64,000 nucleotides of DNA. It comes from Fremontodendron californicum. Taxonomy: Eukaryota; Streptophyta; Magnoliopsida; Malvales; Malvaceae. The DNA is taken from assembly GCA_030761205.1 (NCBI GenBank), contig JAULJL010000027.1, positions 5,001 to 69,000 on the forward strand, read 5' to 3'. The notes beneath the pieces were generated by a model that was not told the DNA's origin, did not search any database, and saw only the letters and a program-made list of their open reading frames with translations. The position numbers and the translations under genes were made by a program. Of the stretch, positions 20,994 through 33,474 are shown piece by piece (position 1 is the stretch's first letter; every line of letters begins with the position of its first letter).

Positions 20994-21280
20994 AACTAGG
21001 CAAGGCTAGTCTAAACTTCACTGGCCTTAGTGGCTCAACTTCGAAATGTCATAACTTTGCGCTCGGTTGTCCGTTTGAGGTGATTTTTTTTGAATTCATG
21101 TAACTTTTTAAGATCTACGCGCTGGCAAACTGCCGAAGGCGGTTTGTCGTAGATTTTTTCCAAAGAAACATCATTTAGGCTATTAATTTTAGTTTTTTTT
21201 TCTTTTTTTCATGATTTTTAAAACATTGAACTTGCCTATTTTTCTATTTTTCGAGACTAAATTCAATTTTATTGTACGAC
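20994..21280 (+). repeat. Truncated inter-array spacer S10
   Basis: Left ~285 bp of the spacer with AACTTTTTAAGATCTACG and TTTGTCGTAGATT variants. It joins the array at ATTGTACGACAGGACC. It lacks the TATA-like box, hairpin and ATG, like S3, but at a slightly different breakpoint. Confidence 0.87.
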
Positions 21281-21928
21281 AGGACCGTCCGGACCGCCAG
21301 GATCGCCCGGACCGAACGGACCGCCCGACTTGTCCGGACCGACCGGATCGTCCAGCCCGACCGGACCGTACGGATCGCCCGGACCCACCGAACTGATCGG
21401 ACCCACCGGACCGTCCGAATCGACCGGACCGTCCAGACCCACCGGACCCACCGGACCGATCGAACCGTCCAGACCGCCCGGACCACCCGGACCGTCCGGA
21501 CCGTCCGGAACGCCCGGACCGACCGGACCGCCTGGACCGTCCGGACCGCCAGGACCGACCGGACCGATCGGACCGACCGGACCGCCCGGACCGTTCGGAT
21601 AGCCCGGACCGCCCGTACCGACCGGACCGCCTGGACCGACCAGACCGACTGAACCGCCCGGACCGACTGGACAGCCCGGACCGACCGGACCGTTCGGACC
21701 GCCCGGACCGCCCGAACCGACCGGACCGCTCGAACCGATCGGACCGCCCAGACCGTCCGAACCGCCGGACCGACCGGACCGATCGGACCGTCCGGATCGA
21801 TCGGACCGACCGGACCGCCCGAAACGCCTAGACCGTCCGGATCGACCGGATCGTCCGGACCCACCAGACCGTCCGGACCGCCTGGACCGTCCGGACCAAC
21901 CGGACCGACCGGACGGATCGGATCGACC
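21281..21928. repeat. 9-bp GC satellite block A11
   Basis: About 72 monomers rich in the GACCGCCCG type. It contains a ~45-bp segment around 21310-21355 that is absent from the partner block at 46483-47130, and lacks monomers present there. Confidence 0.92.
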
Positions 21929-22212
21929 AACTAGGCAAGGCTAGTCTAAACTTCACTGGCCTTCGTGGCTCAACTTCGAAAGGTCACAACTTTGCGCTCG
22001 GTTGTCCGTTTGAGGTGATTTTTTTTTTTGAATTCATGTAACTTTTCGAGATCTACGCGCTGGCAAACTGCCAAAGGCGGTTTGTCGCTGATTTTTTCCA
22101 AAAAAAACATCATTTAGGCTATTAATTTTAGTTTTTTTTTTTCCTTTTTTTCATGATTTTTAAAACATTGAACCTGCTTATTTTTCTATTTTTCGAGACT
22201 AAATTCAATTGT
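21929..22212 (+). repeat. Spacer S11, left part, ending at the duplication junction
   Basis: Normal spacer up to AAATTCAATTGTA, where it meets a second spacer that starts at its internal TGTAACTTTTCGAG. The two share TGTA (and ATTCA nearby). This is the seam of the 6.36-kb direct tandem duplication. Confidence 0.87.
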
Positions 22213-22437
22213 AACTTTTCGAGATCTACGCGCTGGTAAACTGCCGAAGGCGGTTTGTCGCCGATTTTTTCCAAAAAAACATCGTTTAGGCTCTTAATTT
22301 TATTTTTTTTTCTTTTTTTCATGATTTTTAAAACATTGAACTTGCTTATTTTTCTATTTTTCGAGACTAAATTCAATTGTATTGTACGAGAGCATACTAT
22401 AAATTATACGGATTTGATCCGTGCATGAGAAGAGCTC
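22213..22437 (+). repeat. Spacer right part after duplication seam (S11b)
   Basis: Right ~225 bp of a spacer matching 15853-16077 at offset +6360, including the TATA-like box at 22398-22407, hairpin and ATG at 22425. It leads into array A12. Confidence 0.88.
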
Positions 22438-25400
22438 GGACCGACCAGATCGTACGGCCCAACCGGACCGATCGGACCGTTCGGACCTTCCGGACCGTCC
22501 GGACCGTACGGACCAACCGGATCGTCCGGACCGTCCGTACCGCCCAGACCGTACGGACCGACCGGACCGTACGGACCGACCGGACCGCCCGGACCGACCG
22601 AACCGATGGGACCGTCCGGACCGCCCGGACCGTCCGGACAGTCCGGACCGACCGGACCGTCTGGACCGACCGGACCGTCTGGACCGACCGGACCGACCTG
22701 ACCGACCGGACAGACCGGACCGACCGAACCGTCCGAACCGACCAGACAGACGAGACCGACCGGACCGTCCAGACCGACCGGACCGTCCGGACCGACCGAA
22801 CCGTCTGTACCGCCCAGACCGTACGGACCGACCGAACCGTACGGATCGACCGAACCGTCCGGACCGACCGGACCGACCGAACCGTCCGGACCGTCCGTAC
22901 CGCCCAGACCGTCCGGACCGACCAGACCACCCGGAACGGTCGAACCGATCGGACCGTCCGGACCGCCCGGACCGTCCTGACCTTCCGGACCGACCAGACC
23001 GACCGGACCGTCTGGACCGACCGGACCGTCCGGACCGACCGGACTGTCCGTACCGCCCAGACCGTACGGACCGACCGGACCGTACGGACCGACCGGACGA
23101 CCCGGACCGGCCGAACCGATCGGACCGACCGGACCGTACGGACCGACCGGACGACCCGGACCGGCCGAACCGATCGGACCGTCCGGACCGCCCAGACCAT
23201 CCGGACCGTCCGGACCGGGCGGACCGACCGGACCGACGTGACCGACCGGACCGCCCGGACCGACCGAACCGATGGGACCGTCCGGACCGCCCGGACCGTC
23301 CGGACCGTCCGGACAGACCGGACCGACCGGACCGTCTGGACCGACCGGACCGACCTGACCGACCGGACAGACCGGACCGACCGGACCGCCCGGACCGACC
23401 GGACCGCCCGGACCGACCGGACCGCCCGGACCGACCGGACCGACCGGACCGACCAGACCGACCGGACCTTCCGGACCGTCCGGACCGTACGGACCGTCCG
23501 GACCGTACGGACCGTACGGACCGTCCGGACCGTCCAAACCGATCGGACCGTTCGGACATTCCGGACCGTCCGGACCGCCCGGACCGCTTGGACCGACCGG
23601 ACTGTTCGGACCGGCTGGACCGTCCGGACCGACCGGACCGACCGAACCGTCCGAACCAACCAGACAGACGAGACCGACCGGACCGTCCAGACCGACCGGA
23701 CCGTCCGGACCGACCGAACCGTCTGTACCGCCCAGACCGTACGGACCGACCGAACCGTACGGATCGACCGAACCGACCGAACCGTCCGGACAGACCGGAC
23801 CGACCGAACCGTCCGGACCGTCCGTACCGCCCAGACCGTCCGGACCGACCAGACCACCCGGAACGGTCGAACCGATCGGACCGTCCGGACCGCCCGGACC
23901 GTCCTGACCGTCCGGACCGACCGGACCGACCGGACCAACCAGACCGACCGGACCGTCTGGACCGACCGGACCGTCCGGACCGACCGGACCGTCCGTACCG
24001 CCCAGACCGTACGGACCGACCGGACCGACCGGACCACCCGGACCGGCCGAACCGATCGGACCGTCCGGACCGCCCAGACCATCCGGACCGTCCGGACCGG
24101 GCGGACCGACCGGACCGACGTGACCGACCGGACCGACCTGACCGACCGGACAGACCGGACCGAGCGGACCGCTCGGACCGACCGGACCGACCAGACCGAC
24201 CGGACCGACCAGACCGACCGGACCGACCGGACCGTCCGAACCGTCCGGACCGTACGGACCGACCGGACCGACCGGACCGTACGGACCGTCCGGACCGCCC
24301 AGACCGATCGGACCGTTCGGACATTCCGGACCGTCCGGACCGCCCGGACCGCTTGGACCGACCGGACTGTCCGGACTGACCGGACCGTCAGGACCGACCG
24401 GACCGACCGGACCGACCGGACCGTCCGAACCGACAAGACCGACGAGACCGATCGAACCGTCTGTACCGCCCAGACCGTACGGACCGACCAGACTTCCCGG
24501 AACGGTCGAACCGATCGGACCGTCCGGACCGCCCGGACCGTCCTGACCGTCCGGACCGACCGGACCGACCGGACCAACCAGACCGACCGGACCGTCTGGA
24601 CCGACCGGACCGTCCGGACCGACCGGACTGTCCGTACCGCCCGGACCGTACGGACCGACCGGACCACCCGGACCGGCCGAACCGATCGGACCGTCCGGAC
24701 CGCCCAGACCGTCCGTACCGGGCGGACCGACCGGACCGACCTGACCGACCGGACAGACCGGACCGAGCGGACCGCCCGGACCGACCGGACCGACCAGACC
24801 GACCGGACCGACCGGACCGTCCGGACCGTACGGACCGACCGGACCGACCGGACCGTACGGACCGTCCGGACCGCCCAGACCGTTCGGACCGTTCGGACAT
24901 TCCGGACCGCCCGGACCGCTTGGACCGACGGACTGTCCGGACCGATCGGACCGTCAGGACCGACCGGACCGTCCGAACCGACAAGACCGACGAGACCGAT
25001 CGAACCGTCTGTACCGCCCAGACCGTACGGACCGACCGAACCGTACGGACCGACCGAACCGATCGGACCGTCCGGACCGACCGGACCGTCCGTACCGCCC
25101 AGACCGTACGGACCGACCGGACCATCCGGACCGGCCGAACCGATCGGACCGTCCGGACCGCCCGGACCGTCCGGACCGACCGGACCGATCGGACCGACCG
25201 GACCGTCCGGACCGACCGGACTGTCCGTACCGCCCAGAACGTACGGACCGACCGGACCACCCGGACCGGCCGAACCGATCGGACCGTCCGGACCGCCCGG
25301 ACCGACCGGACCCACCGAACCGACCGGACCGACCGGACCGTCCGGACCGACCGGACTGTCCGTACCGCCCAGAACGTACGGACCGACCGGACCACCCGGA

Positions 25401-26081
25401 CCGGCCGAACCGATCGGACCGTCCGGACCGCCCGGACCGACCGGACCCACCGAACCGACCGGACCGATCGGACCGACCGGACCGCCCGGACCGACCGGAC
25501 CGTCCGGACCGCCCGGACCGACCGGACCGTCCGGACCGACCGGACCGTACGGATCGACCGGACAGTACGGACCGACCAGACCGTACGGACCGACAGGACC
25601 GATCGGACCGTCCGGACCGCCCGGATCGATCGGACCGTCCGGACCGCCCGGACCGTCCGGACCGACCGGACCGATCGGACAGACCGGACCGACCGGACCG
25701 ACCGGACCGACCGGACCGCCCGGACCGACCTGACCGTCGGAACCGACCAGACCGACGACACCGACCGGACCGTCCGGACCGACCGGACCGTCCGTACCGC
25801 CCAGACCGTACGGACCGAACGGACCGCCCGGACCTACCGAACCGATCGGACCGTCCGGACCGCCCGGACCGTCTGGACCGACCGGACCGTCCGGACCGAC
25901 CGGACCGACCGGACAGACCGGACCAACCGGACCGTCCGGACCGACATGACCGACCGGACCGTCCGACCGGACCGACATGACATGACCGACCGGACCGACC
26001 GGACCGACCGGACAAACCGGACCGACCGGACCGTCCGGACCGACCGGACCGACGAGACCGACCGGACGGATCGGATCGACC
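22438..26081. repeat. 9-bp GC satellite block A12 (3.6 kb), duplicate of A8
   Basis: Follows A8 at offset +6360 at the start. The offset falls to +6189 by position 22749 (a net loss of 171 bp = 19 monomers) and returns to about +6342 by 25733. A 135-bp segment (15 monomers) is doubled here (anchor CGCCCAGAAC at 25231 and 25366) but single in A8. As in A8, the long open frames are period-9 artefacts. Confidence 0.94.
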
Positions 26082-26418
26082 AACTAGGCAAGGCTAGTCT
26101 AAACTTCACTGGCCTTGGTGGCTCAACTTCTAAAGGTCATTACTTTGCTCTCGGTTGTCCGTTTCAGGTGATTTTTTTTTTTTGAATTCATGTAACTTTT
26201 CGAGATCTACGCGCTGGTAAACTGCCGAAGGCGGTTTGTCGCCGATTTTTTCCAAAAAAACATCGTTTAGGCTCTTAATTTTAGTCTTTTTTCTTTTTTT
26301 CATGATTTTTAAAACATTGAACTTGCTTATTTTTCTATTTTTCGAGACTAAATTCAATTGTATTGTACGAGAGCATACTATAAATTATACGGATTTCATC
26401 CGTGCATGAGAAGAGCTC
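26082..26418 (+). repeat. Full-length inter-array spacer S12, duplicate of S8
   Basis: Shares the S8-specific changes (CTAAAGGTCATTAC, CGGATTTCATCCG) and has one extra T in the first T-run. TATA-like box at 26379-26388. Confidence 0.9.
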
Positions 26419-26686
26419 GGACCGACCAGATCGTACGGCCCAACCGGACCGATCGGACCGTTCGGACCTTCCGGACCGTCCGGACCGCCCGGATCGACCG
26501 GACTGTCCGGACCGTCCGGACCACCCGGACCGACCGGACCGTCCGAACCGACCAGACCGACGAGACCGACCGGACCGACCGGACCGTCCGGACCTTCCGG
26601 ACCGTCCGTACCGCCCAGACCGTACGGACCGACCGGACCGTCCGGACCGCCCGGATCGTCCGGACCGCCCGGACCGCCCGGACCGA
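26419..26686. repeat. 9-bp GC satellite block A13, duplicate of A9
   Basis: Near-identical to 20076-20344. One visible difference is GTCCGGACCACC here against GTCTGGACCACC there, a C-to-T change at a CpG in one copy. Confidence 0.92.
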
Positions 26687-26805
26687 TTTTAGTTTTTTTA
26701 CTTTTTTTCATGATTTTTAAAACATTGAACTTGCTTATTTTTCAATTGTATTGTACGCGAGCAGACTATAACTTATACGGATTTGATCCGTGCATGAGAA
26801 GAGCT
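26687..26805 (+). repeat. Spacer remnant S13, duplicate of S9
   Basis: Same truncation and internal deletion as 20345-20462, so the rearrangement predates the tandem duplication. Confidence 0.86.
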
Positions 26806-27099
26806 CGGATCGATTAGACCGAACGGACCGTTCGGACCGACCGGATCGTCCGAACCGACAGAACCGTCCGGACTGACCAGATTGTCCGGCCCAACCGGAC
26901 CGTCCGGACCTCCCGGACCGATCGAACCCACCGAATCGATCGGACCCACCGGACCATCCGAACCGACCGGACCGATCAGACCGACCGGATCGACCTGACC
27001 GTCCGGACCGACCGGACCGTCCGGACCGCACGGACAGCCCGGACCGTCCGGACCGCACGGACAGCCCGGACCGTCCGGTCCGACCGGATCGATCGGACC
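26806..27099. repeat. 9-bp GC satellite block A14, left part
   Basis: Duplicate of A10, cut after GATCGGACC by the Ogre-type element. The block resumes at 45954 with GGACCGATCGGACCGTCTGG, which matches 20755 onward. Confidence 0.92.
27095..27099. repeat. Target-site duplication, left (GGACC)
   Basis: GGACC immediately left of the 5' LTR and again at 45954-45958. Joining the flanks restores the block as seen uninterrupted near 20755. Confidence 0.9.
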
Positions 27100-28750
27100 T
27101 GTAGACACCTAATTTTGTCCGGACCACTAAACAGGTATGTTTTCTTCCCATATTGATGTTCCCAAGTGTAAAAAGACTGTTTTCATCCTGCAGGTGGTAC
27201 TCCGAGACTTAGTTTAAGAGGGCGAGCACAAAAAGTCAAACTTGAAAAAAGTCAACCCCGAAAAAGTCAACCCCGAAAAAGTCAACCCCAGAAAGTCAAC
27301 TACTGAAAAAGTCAACCCACTTTCAAAATCAAGATTTTAAGTTCAATTGAAAAATGGCGAAAGAATTTTGATAATCCGAGGTCTACATTGAAAGATATGG
27401 AGTTCGGAAGTTGGGATTTGGAGATTCAGTAGAAAGGAAACCCTAATCCGAGAAATTTGGGGAAAAGTGCTTAAACGATCAAACTGGTCGAAATTGAAGG
27501 TTCCAAATGAAAGATAAGCACTGACTACGGGTAATGGAGAAGTCACTTGCAAGAAAAACCGAAAAAAAGTCAATCCGGGAGAAAACCGAGAATTAGGGTT
27601 TTTAGTGGATTTCGGTGAAATCGGGAAGAATCACAGAAATGGCCCGACTTGGTAAGACCAAAGCCCCCAATGGATGAGGAATGATTAAAAAGGATGGCCC
27701 AAGGCTCAGATTGAAGAAAATCTGAAAATCGGACTTGTTTTGAGCAAAACCGGGTTTCGGAGGTTAAAGGGTAAAATTGGAAAAATTTGGAAAAATAGCA
27801 AATGGACTCCGAAAATTATGGAAAATTTGTCAATCTCATTCTTAAATCATTTGAAAGAGATTGGAGAAAGAAAATCTTGATTCCGAGTTCGTTTGCAAAG
27901 TGGCCAAATCCCGGGCTTCTTATGCAGTAATTCAAAAAGATAAATCCCGAAAAAATAGCAAATGGACTCCAAAAATTCTGAAATTTGGCAAATCTCATTT
28001 TTAAATTATTTGGAAGAGATTGGCGAAAGAAAATCTTGATTCCGAGTTCGTTTGCAAAATGGCCAAATCCCGGGCCTCCTATGCAGTAATTCAAGCCGAT
28101 AAATCCCAAAAAAATACCAAATGAGCTCCAAAAATTATGAAAACTTCCAGATCACACTTTTTAATTATTTTGAAAAGATTGGTGAAGAAAAATCTTGATT
28201 TGGAGCTCGTTTAAAAAATGGTAAAATGTAGGGGCATAAAAGGGCATTTTTGGGAAGAAAAAATCTGAATAAATAGCAAACGGACTCGGATAATTTTGAA
28301 AACTTCCAGAACTCAATATTTTATTATTTTGGAAGTATTAAAAAAAGAAAAATTGAATTTGGAGTCCGTTTGATATTTATTTGCATCCGGGGGGCAAAAT
28401 GGTCATTTCACCCAAGCAACCGAAAAGGGCTTTTTTGGCCCTTCAAAAAAATCAGAGTTGGGCTGGAAAAGAGAAGTGCTGGCATGCCCAAGCCCAAAGA
28501 AAGGAGGAAGCTTCTAATTTTTTTTTTAATCAAGTGGTTAAAAATCAAGAGTTAGTTAACCATTCTCTTTGATCAAGCCATGGTGATTAAACCACATAGG
28601 TTAAGAAAGATGTCAACATTATTTTTGCATAGCTGTAATTTGAGAGGGCTGAGATGCTAATCTAAAGGTGGTAATTTCATGACTTTTCATCTTGAATTAT
28701 TGGCCATTTGATGGAAATTAGGTTACACAAAAATGACAACATCTTGGAGG

Positions 28751-28760
28751 CTATATAACC
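28751..28760 (+). promoter_or_regulatory. TATA box of the Ogre LTR promoter
   Basis: CTATATAACC followed by CATGCATTAAGG. The equivalent sites are 42781-42790 in the 3' LTR and, on the other strand, 63371-63380 in the older antisense LTR, where it is kept as GGCTATATAAGC. Conservation in a diverged copy supports a core promoter role; the start site is not mapped. Confidence 0.6.
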
Positions 28761-30049
28761 ATGCATTAAGGCTAGCCCTAAGGGAGGGGAGGCAGATTTT
28801 GGTTTCTTCTTTTCCATTTTGGCTGATTTCTCTTAGTTTTTCTTAGTTTTTATCTTCTTGGTTGAGAGCAAAAAAAAAAGAAAAGTTTAGAAAAAAAGGA
28901 AAGTTTGAAGAGAAAAGCTTGAAATATTAGCTTCTTGAGGTTGCTCTTGAGCACCAACTCTTGCACTTTCATTTTCTATTCTTGTTTTTTGCTATTTTAA
29001 TCTCTACTTGGTGAGTTTTCATTTTAAAATAATGTTTCTTGTTCTTCCTTCATTTCCTTTCTTAAGTATTTTTTTACATTTTTTTTTTACAATAAATTCA
29101 CCATGGCCAAATGGCCTACATTATTTATTTTAAGTTGTTGTTTCAATTCATTTTACCATATTATTTATGCTATTTTCTTTGTTTTTGATGTTTTAAGTGT
29201 TATGTTATTTCATGTTCTTAAGTTATATTTAATTTGGTTGCTTTGTTTGTTGCCATTTATGTCTTAGATATCATGTTTTTGCATTTTTAATTTTCTGTTT
29301 TCATGTTGTTTAAATTTGAGCATGTTTTAGAGTTAGCATATTAAGTGTTTGTGAAAATGCTTGTGTGATTCTTTGCATGATTCTTGTTTTATATCTTAGT
29401 GAGCATGTTTTAGATTTGGTATATTAGGTGTTTGTGAAAATGCTTGTGTGATTTTTGTGTTATGACTTAGTTTTTCATGCTAGCATACCAAGTGTTTGTG
29501 AAAATGCCATGCTTGTTGGAGCTTGAGGCCATTTGGCTACTCCATGTGTTTTGCATTGTGTGTTGTATTTTTGTCATGCTAGTTGTTAGGTTTTTGCATT
29601 TGCATGATATTTGGTTGGATTTTTGAATTAAGCATGCCTTGTGTTTGTGAAAATGCCATGCATATCTTAGGTCTAGGTTGCATTTATTGCCATGCAAGTT
29701 CATGTTAGGTCTAGGCCATATTATTTATGTCATGCATTTTCCTTATATTTAGTTTTAAATCCATGCATTTCATGCATTATGTTTGCTGCATTATTTCATG
29801 CATTTCATGTTCATACCACTTGAATAATGACTTGAGCCAATTGATGGTTCAAAGTCATGCTCTCTTGAGCACACTTGTGGAAAATTAAGTTTGTCAAGTT
29901 GATTATTCTACCTTTGTGATTTTTTTTACTTAGTCATTTTTTATCTAACTTTCAAAAAGTCCTAGCTACTGCTTTCAAGTCATTTTATGAGTTTCAAATA
30001 TTTTTACTTTGAATTTTAAATGATTTTATCAAAGACAAAAAAATGTGCT

Positions 30050-30690
30050 GGCAAAGCAGTTTTTTTCTCCTCCAAAAAACTCGTACATCTCTGATTTTTC
30101 TGGGAATTCATCTTTGATCAGAAAATTAAGCCGATTTTTTATCGTGTAGTTTTACATGTCCTGAGTCTCCAGTAATTTTTTCAGAATTTTTGGAATTTTT
30201 AGAAATAGGGTAAAAAATCGTGGATTAAAACTGGACAGTGGAGTCAGAATTGAATTTAAAGAAAAACAAAGCAGTTTTTTCTCCTCCAAAAACTCGTACA
30301 TCTCTGATTTTTCTGGGAATTCATCTTTGATCAAAAAATTAAGCCGATTTTTTCTCGTGTAGTTTTAAATGTCGTGAGTCTCCAGTATTTTTTTCAGAAT
30401 TTTTGGAATTTTTTAAAATAGGGTAAAAAATCGTGGATTAAAACTGGACAGTGGAGTCAGAATTGAATTTAAAGAAAAACAAAGCAGTTTTTTCTCCTCC
30501 AAAAACTCGTACATCTCTGATTTTTCTGGGAATTCATCTTTGATTCGAAAATTAAGCCGATTTTTTTTCGTGTAGTTTTACATGTTCTGAGTTTCCAGTA
30601 TTTTTTTTAGAATTTTTGGAATTTTTAAAAATAGGATAAAAATTCGTGGATTAAAACTGGACAGTGGAGTCAGAATTGAATTAAAAAAAA
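30050..30690 (+). repeat. ~214-bp tandem repeat, three copies, in 5' LTR
   Basis: GCAGTTTTTTCTCCTCC recurs at 30056, 30271 and 30484, each followed by AACTCGTACATCTCTG, AAGCCGATTTTTT and ACTGGACAGTGGAGTCAG. Period 213-215 bp. The same three copies lie at about 44080-44713 in the 3' LTR. Confidence 0.9.
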
Positions 30691-31929
30691 AAAAAAAAAC
30701 AATTTTCTGTTTTGGTTAATTTACTTAGAGTGGGCTGATTAGAAGGGTTAGCTACTGACTTAGGGTAATTTCTAAGCCTTTTCAAACTCTAAAAATGGTT
30801 TTTCAAGTCCCGGGTTAAGGGTAGTCAAGTCCGGATTTTTTAAACTTAGGAAATTAGAGCCATTTTAAAGAAATTAGCCCAGTTTTTATTTTTAATTCAA
30901 GCTTTTCAAAATTGTTTTCAAACAATCACAAAGTATTTTGGTTTTAGAATATTTAATTTGACATATTTTCCTAAGGTAGCCGGATATCTTTTTAGATATA
31001 CGGATTTCCTTAATTAAAGGAAAAAAATACATTTCATGCATTGCATTTTTATATTCATGCATTTTATATAATATGTGATTCTTGCTATAATAATTTCTAT
31101 GATATTGTTGTTATTTTGATTTATATTTTTTGATATTACATGGTTTATTATATGGTTTCGAATATTTCATGATATCCTATGCTTTTATTTAGTTATCTTT
31201 ATTTAGCATATACGTATTCATTTACTTTAAATGTTTTCAAAAGATAATGGTTTTCAATAAAAATAAAGATATTCCCGAGTTAAAATAATTCATGAGTTCT
31301 CTACCGGGTTTGCTGGAGGGAATATCATCAATTATCATTAATAAAGGAATATCTTTCTTTCAAAAAAGAGAATGATTCGGAAAGTTTTCCAAAACTAATA
31401 AAAATTTCTATATTTTGCCACGTTTGTTGGGGAATATAGGAAAATTTTGAATTTGTAAATTCTGGATCATTTTCAATAAAAAAAATGAAATTATTTTTCT
31501 TTAAATTGGGAATTAACTTGAAATACTAAATTTAAAACCAACTTTTTACCGAGACTTGAGATAACACACGATTAATAAGGTACCGATTTATACGGGCGTT
31601 GTGGGGGTGCTAATCCTTCCCCACACGTAACCGACTCCCGAACCCGCTTCTTTGATTTCTCTGGTTTAAAACGCAGACTTGAAATTTGTTTTTAAAATGT
31701 TTTAATTAATTTTTAAAATATTTTATAAAACCGATTTTAATAGGTGGCCGATCACACCTAGCTAAAAAAGATTGGTGGCGACTCCATGTCTTTTTTAAGG
31801 TCATTTTCAAAACCTTCATTTTTCTAGAGGAATTAAGTCGACTTTTCCTCGATTTTTTTTAATGTCACGCCTAACGAATAATAAAGTCTTGCGATGAGAC
31901 CCGTCGTTATTTTTTAGGTTGCGACAGCT

Positions 31930-31947
31930 TGGCGACTCCGCTGGGGA
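31930..31947 (+). other. Primer-binding site, tRNA-Arg(ACG)
   Basis: TGGCGACTCCGCTGGGGA, three bases after the LTR, is the complement of the 3' end of plant tRNA-Arg(ACG), which ends CCCCAGCGGAGTCGCCA. Priming by tRNA-Arg is a known trait of Ogre elements. Confidence 0.9.
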
Positions 31948-33474
31948 CATATTAGAGAGTCAGGCCTAGAATTAGTCGTGTGTTATCAAAGTCTCGGTTT
32001 TGTTGGTTTAATTGGTATTTGATTTTAATTCCCACATTTTTTTAATAAGGAGAATTTTGAAAATAATAAATTGTTTTTAAATATGTTCATACTCATGTGC
32101 ATGCATTTTATTTTTGTTCTCTAGTTATTTAAGGTTGTATATTATAATTGCTTGTTGGTTAATGCGTTACACTATTCTTGAATGTTTTAATTGCTAGGAC
32201 ATTTAGAATAAGGTTTGTAGAATAGGTGGTGAAAGGTTTATTATTCCTCCACACACACTACACGTGCATTTGCATAACATGAATCCTATACCCGGGTTCC
32301 GTCCTTTTAAGTGGGAGTAAAGTAACTACGCCTTCGTGATTGATCCTCCGTATGGGCTAGTGAAACACTTTCGGAGTATAAAGTACCTAATGCCTTCGTG
32401 ATGATCCTCCGCATGGGCATAGGAAAATATACTCTAACGAATTGAACCCGCTTTTATCGGGGTGCCTTACTAGCCTTCACCAGCGACAGTGAGGAACAAT
32501 TCGGGGCCTTAGAACCGATTCACCCTCATATAGTGAACGTAGGCGAAGCCATCCCGAATTTCCGTTAGATATACCAAAAATAGGAACACATGGAAGGACA
32601 TTTCTAAACTTTTTGTTACCTGTTTTACACTCCGAATAAGTGTGGTAGATCGGGCAACGATGTACGTACATCGCCCGTAATAAATGTGATACTCCGCCTC
32701 GAAGGCATCGTGATGCCTAAATAAGCAGATATTGCTGGGGCAGATGTTCATTAGCTGTTTTTTTTATAAAAAAAAAAAAATCTTTTTTAAGCATTTTGCA
32801 TGTTGCACATTTCATACATGTGTGAATAGAGCATGTACATTTTTGGTTGTGTTATTGATCTCATTCTTTGCAATAAACAGTTGGTAATTTCATTTGATGA
32901 TTTCATAAAACAGGTAGTGTCACATGAACATTTGCATATGGTACCATAGTGGGATCCATCCTGAAATTCTTTTGAAAATAATGTGATTGGTTTTTCATAA
33001 ATAAATAAAAACACAAAAAAAAGCATGTTAAAAAAAAATCATAAATTAGGAGGCAAATCTTGCATAATGAGATTTTTGAATAATCAAGATTTAGGTCATA
33101 CCAATTTCGTGTAATCATTGGTTAATTTATTTGTGTCATTTTGACATCGTGTTACAGTCATAACATGCATGATTATTCATTGTAGAATACATTTGTGATA
33201 TACATGGTCATTCTTTGTACCTACCTTTGTATTAATTCATTTATTCTTAGCATGTATCATTTTGACATCATAGCATGCATGGTCATTCATTGTAGGACAC
33301 GTTTATAACATGCATAGTCATTATCTGTATATACCTGGCATTAGATTGCATTCATAGCATACATATCATCATAATTTCTCTGTATATGTTCATGCATTAA
33401 CCATCAGTTTGTTCATGCACATAGGAATAGAGCATGTACATTCATAATCTTAATCTCATGACATTTTCATTTGC
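31948..33474 (+). other. 5' untranslated leader of the Ogre-type element
   Basis: About 1.5 kb with no supported gene. Contains a GC-richer stretch at 32280-32740 with a twice-repeated TGATCCTCCG(T/C)ATGGGC motif. Then follows an AT-rich part with imperfect repeats of the type CATGCATGGTCATTCATTGTA (33130-33470). The same repeat type recurs before the second gag-like frame at 34725-35140. Confidence 0.7.

Larger units (their letters stand above)
27100..31926 (+). repeat. 5' LTR of the Ogre-type element (4,827 bp)
   Basis: Begins TGTAGACACC and ends TTGCGACA. It holds GTCAACC-rich short repeats at 27234-27310, a TATA box at 28751, T/A-rich tracts, a three-copy ~214-bp tandem repeat near 30050-30690 and a conserved 3' segment (GTTGTGGGGGTGCTAATCC near 31600). 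Small open frames within it recur exactly in the 3' LTR and are not genes. Confidence 0.92.

Noticed and set aside
28370..28572. Short frames in the Ogre LTR, also at 42400-42602 and on the reverse strand at 63559-63762
   Set aside because: They lie in LTR sequence, overlap each other in two frames and have no recognisable domain.
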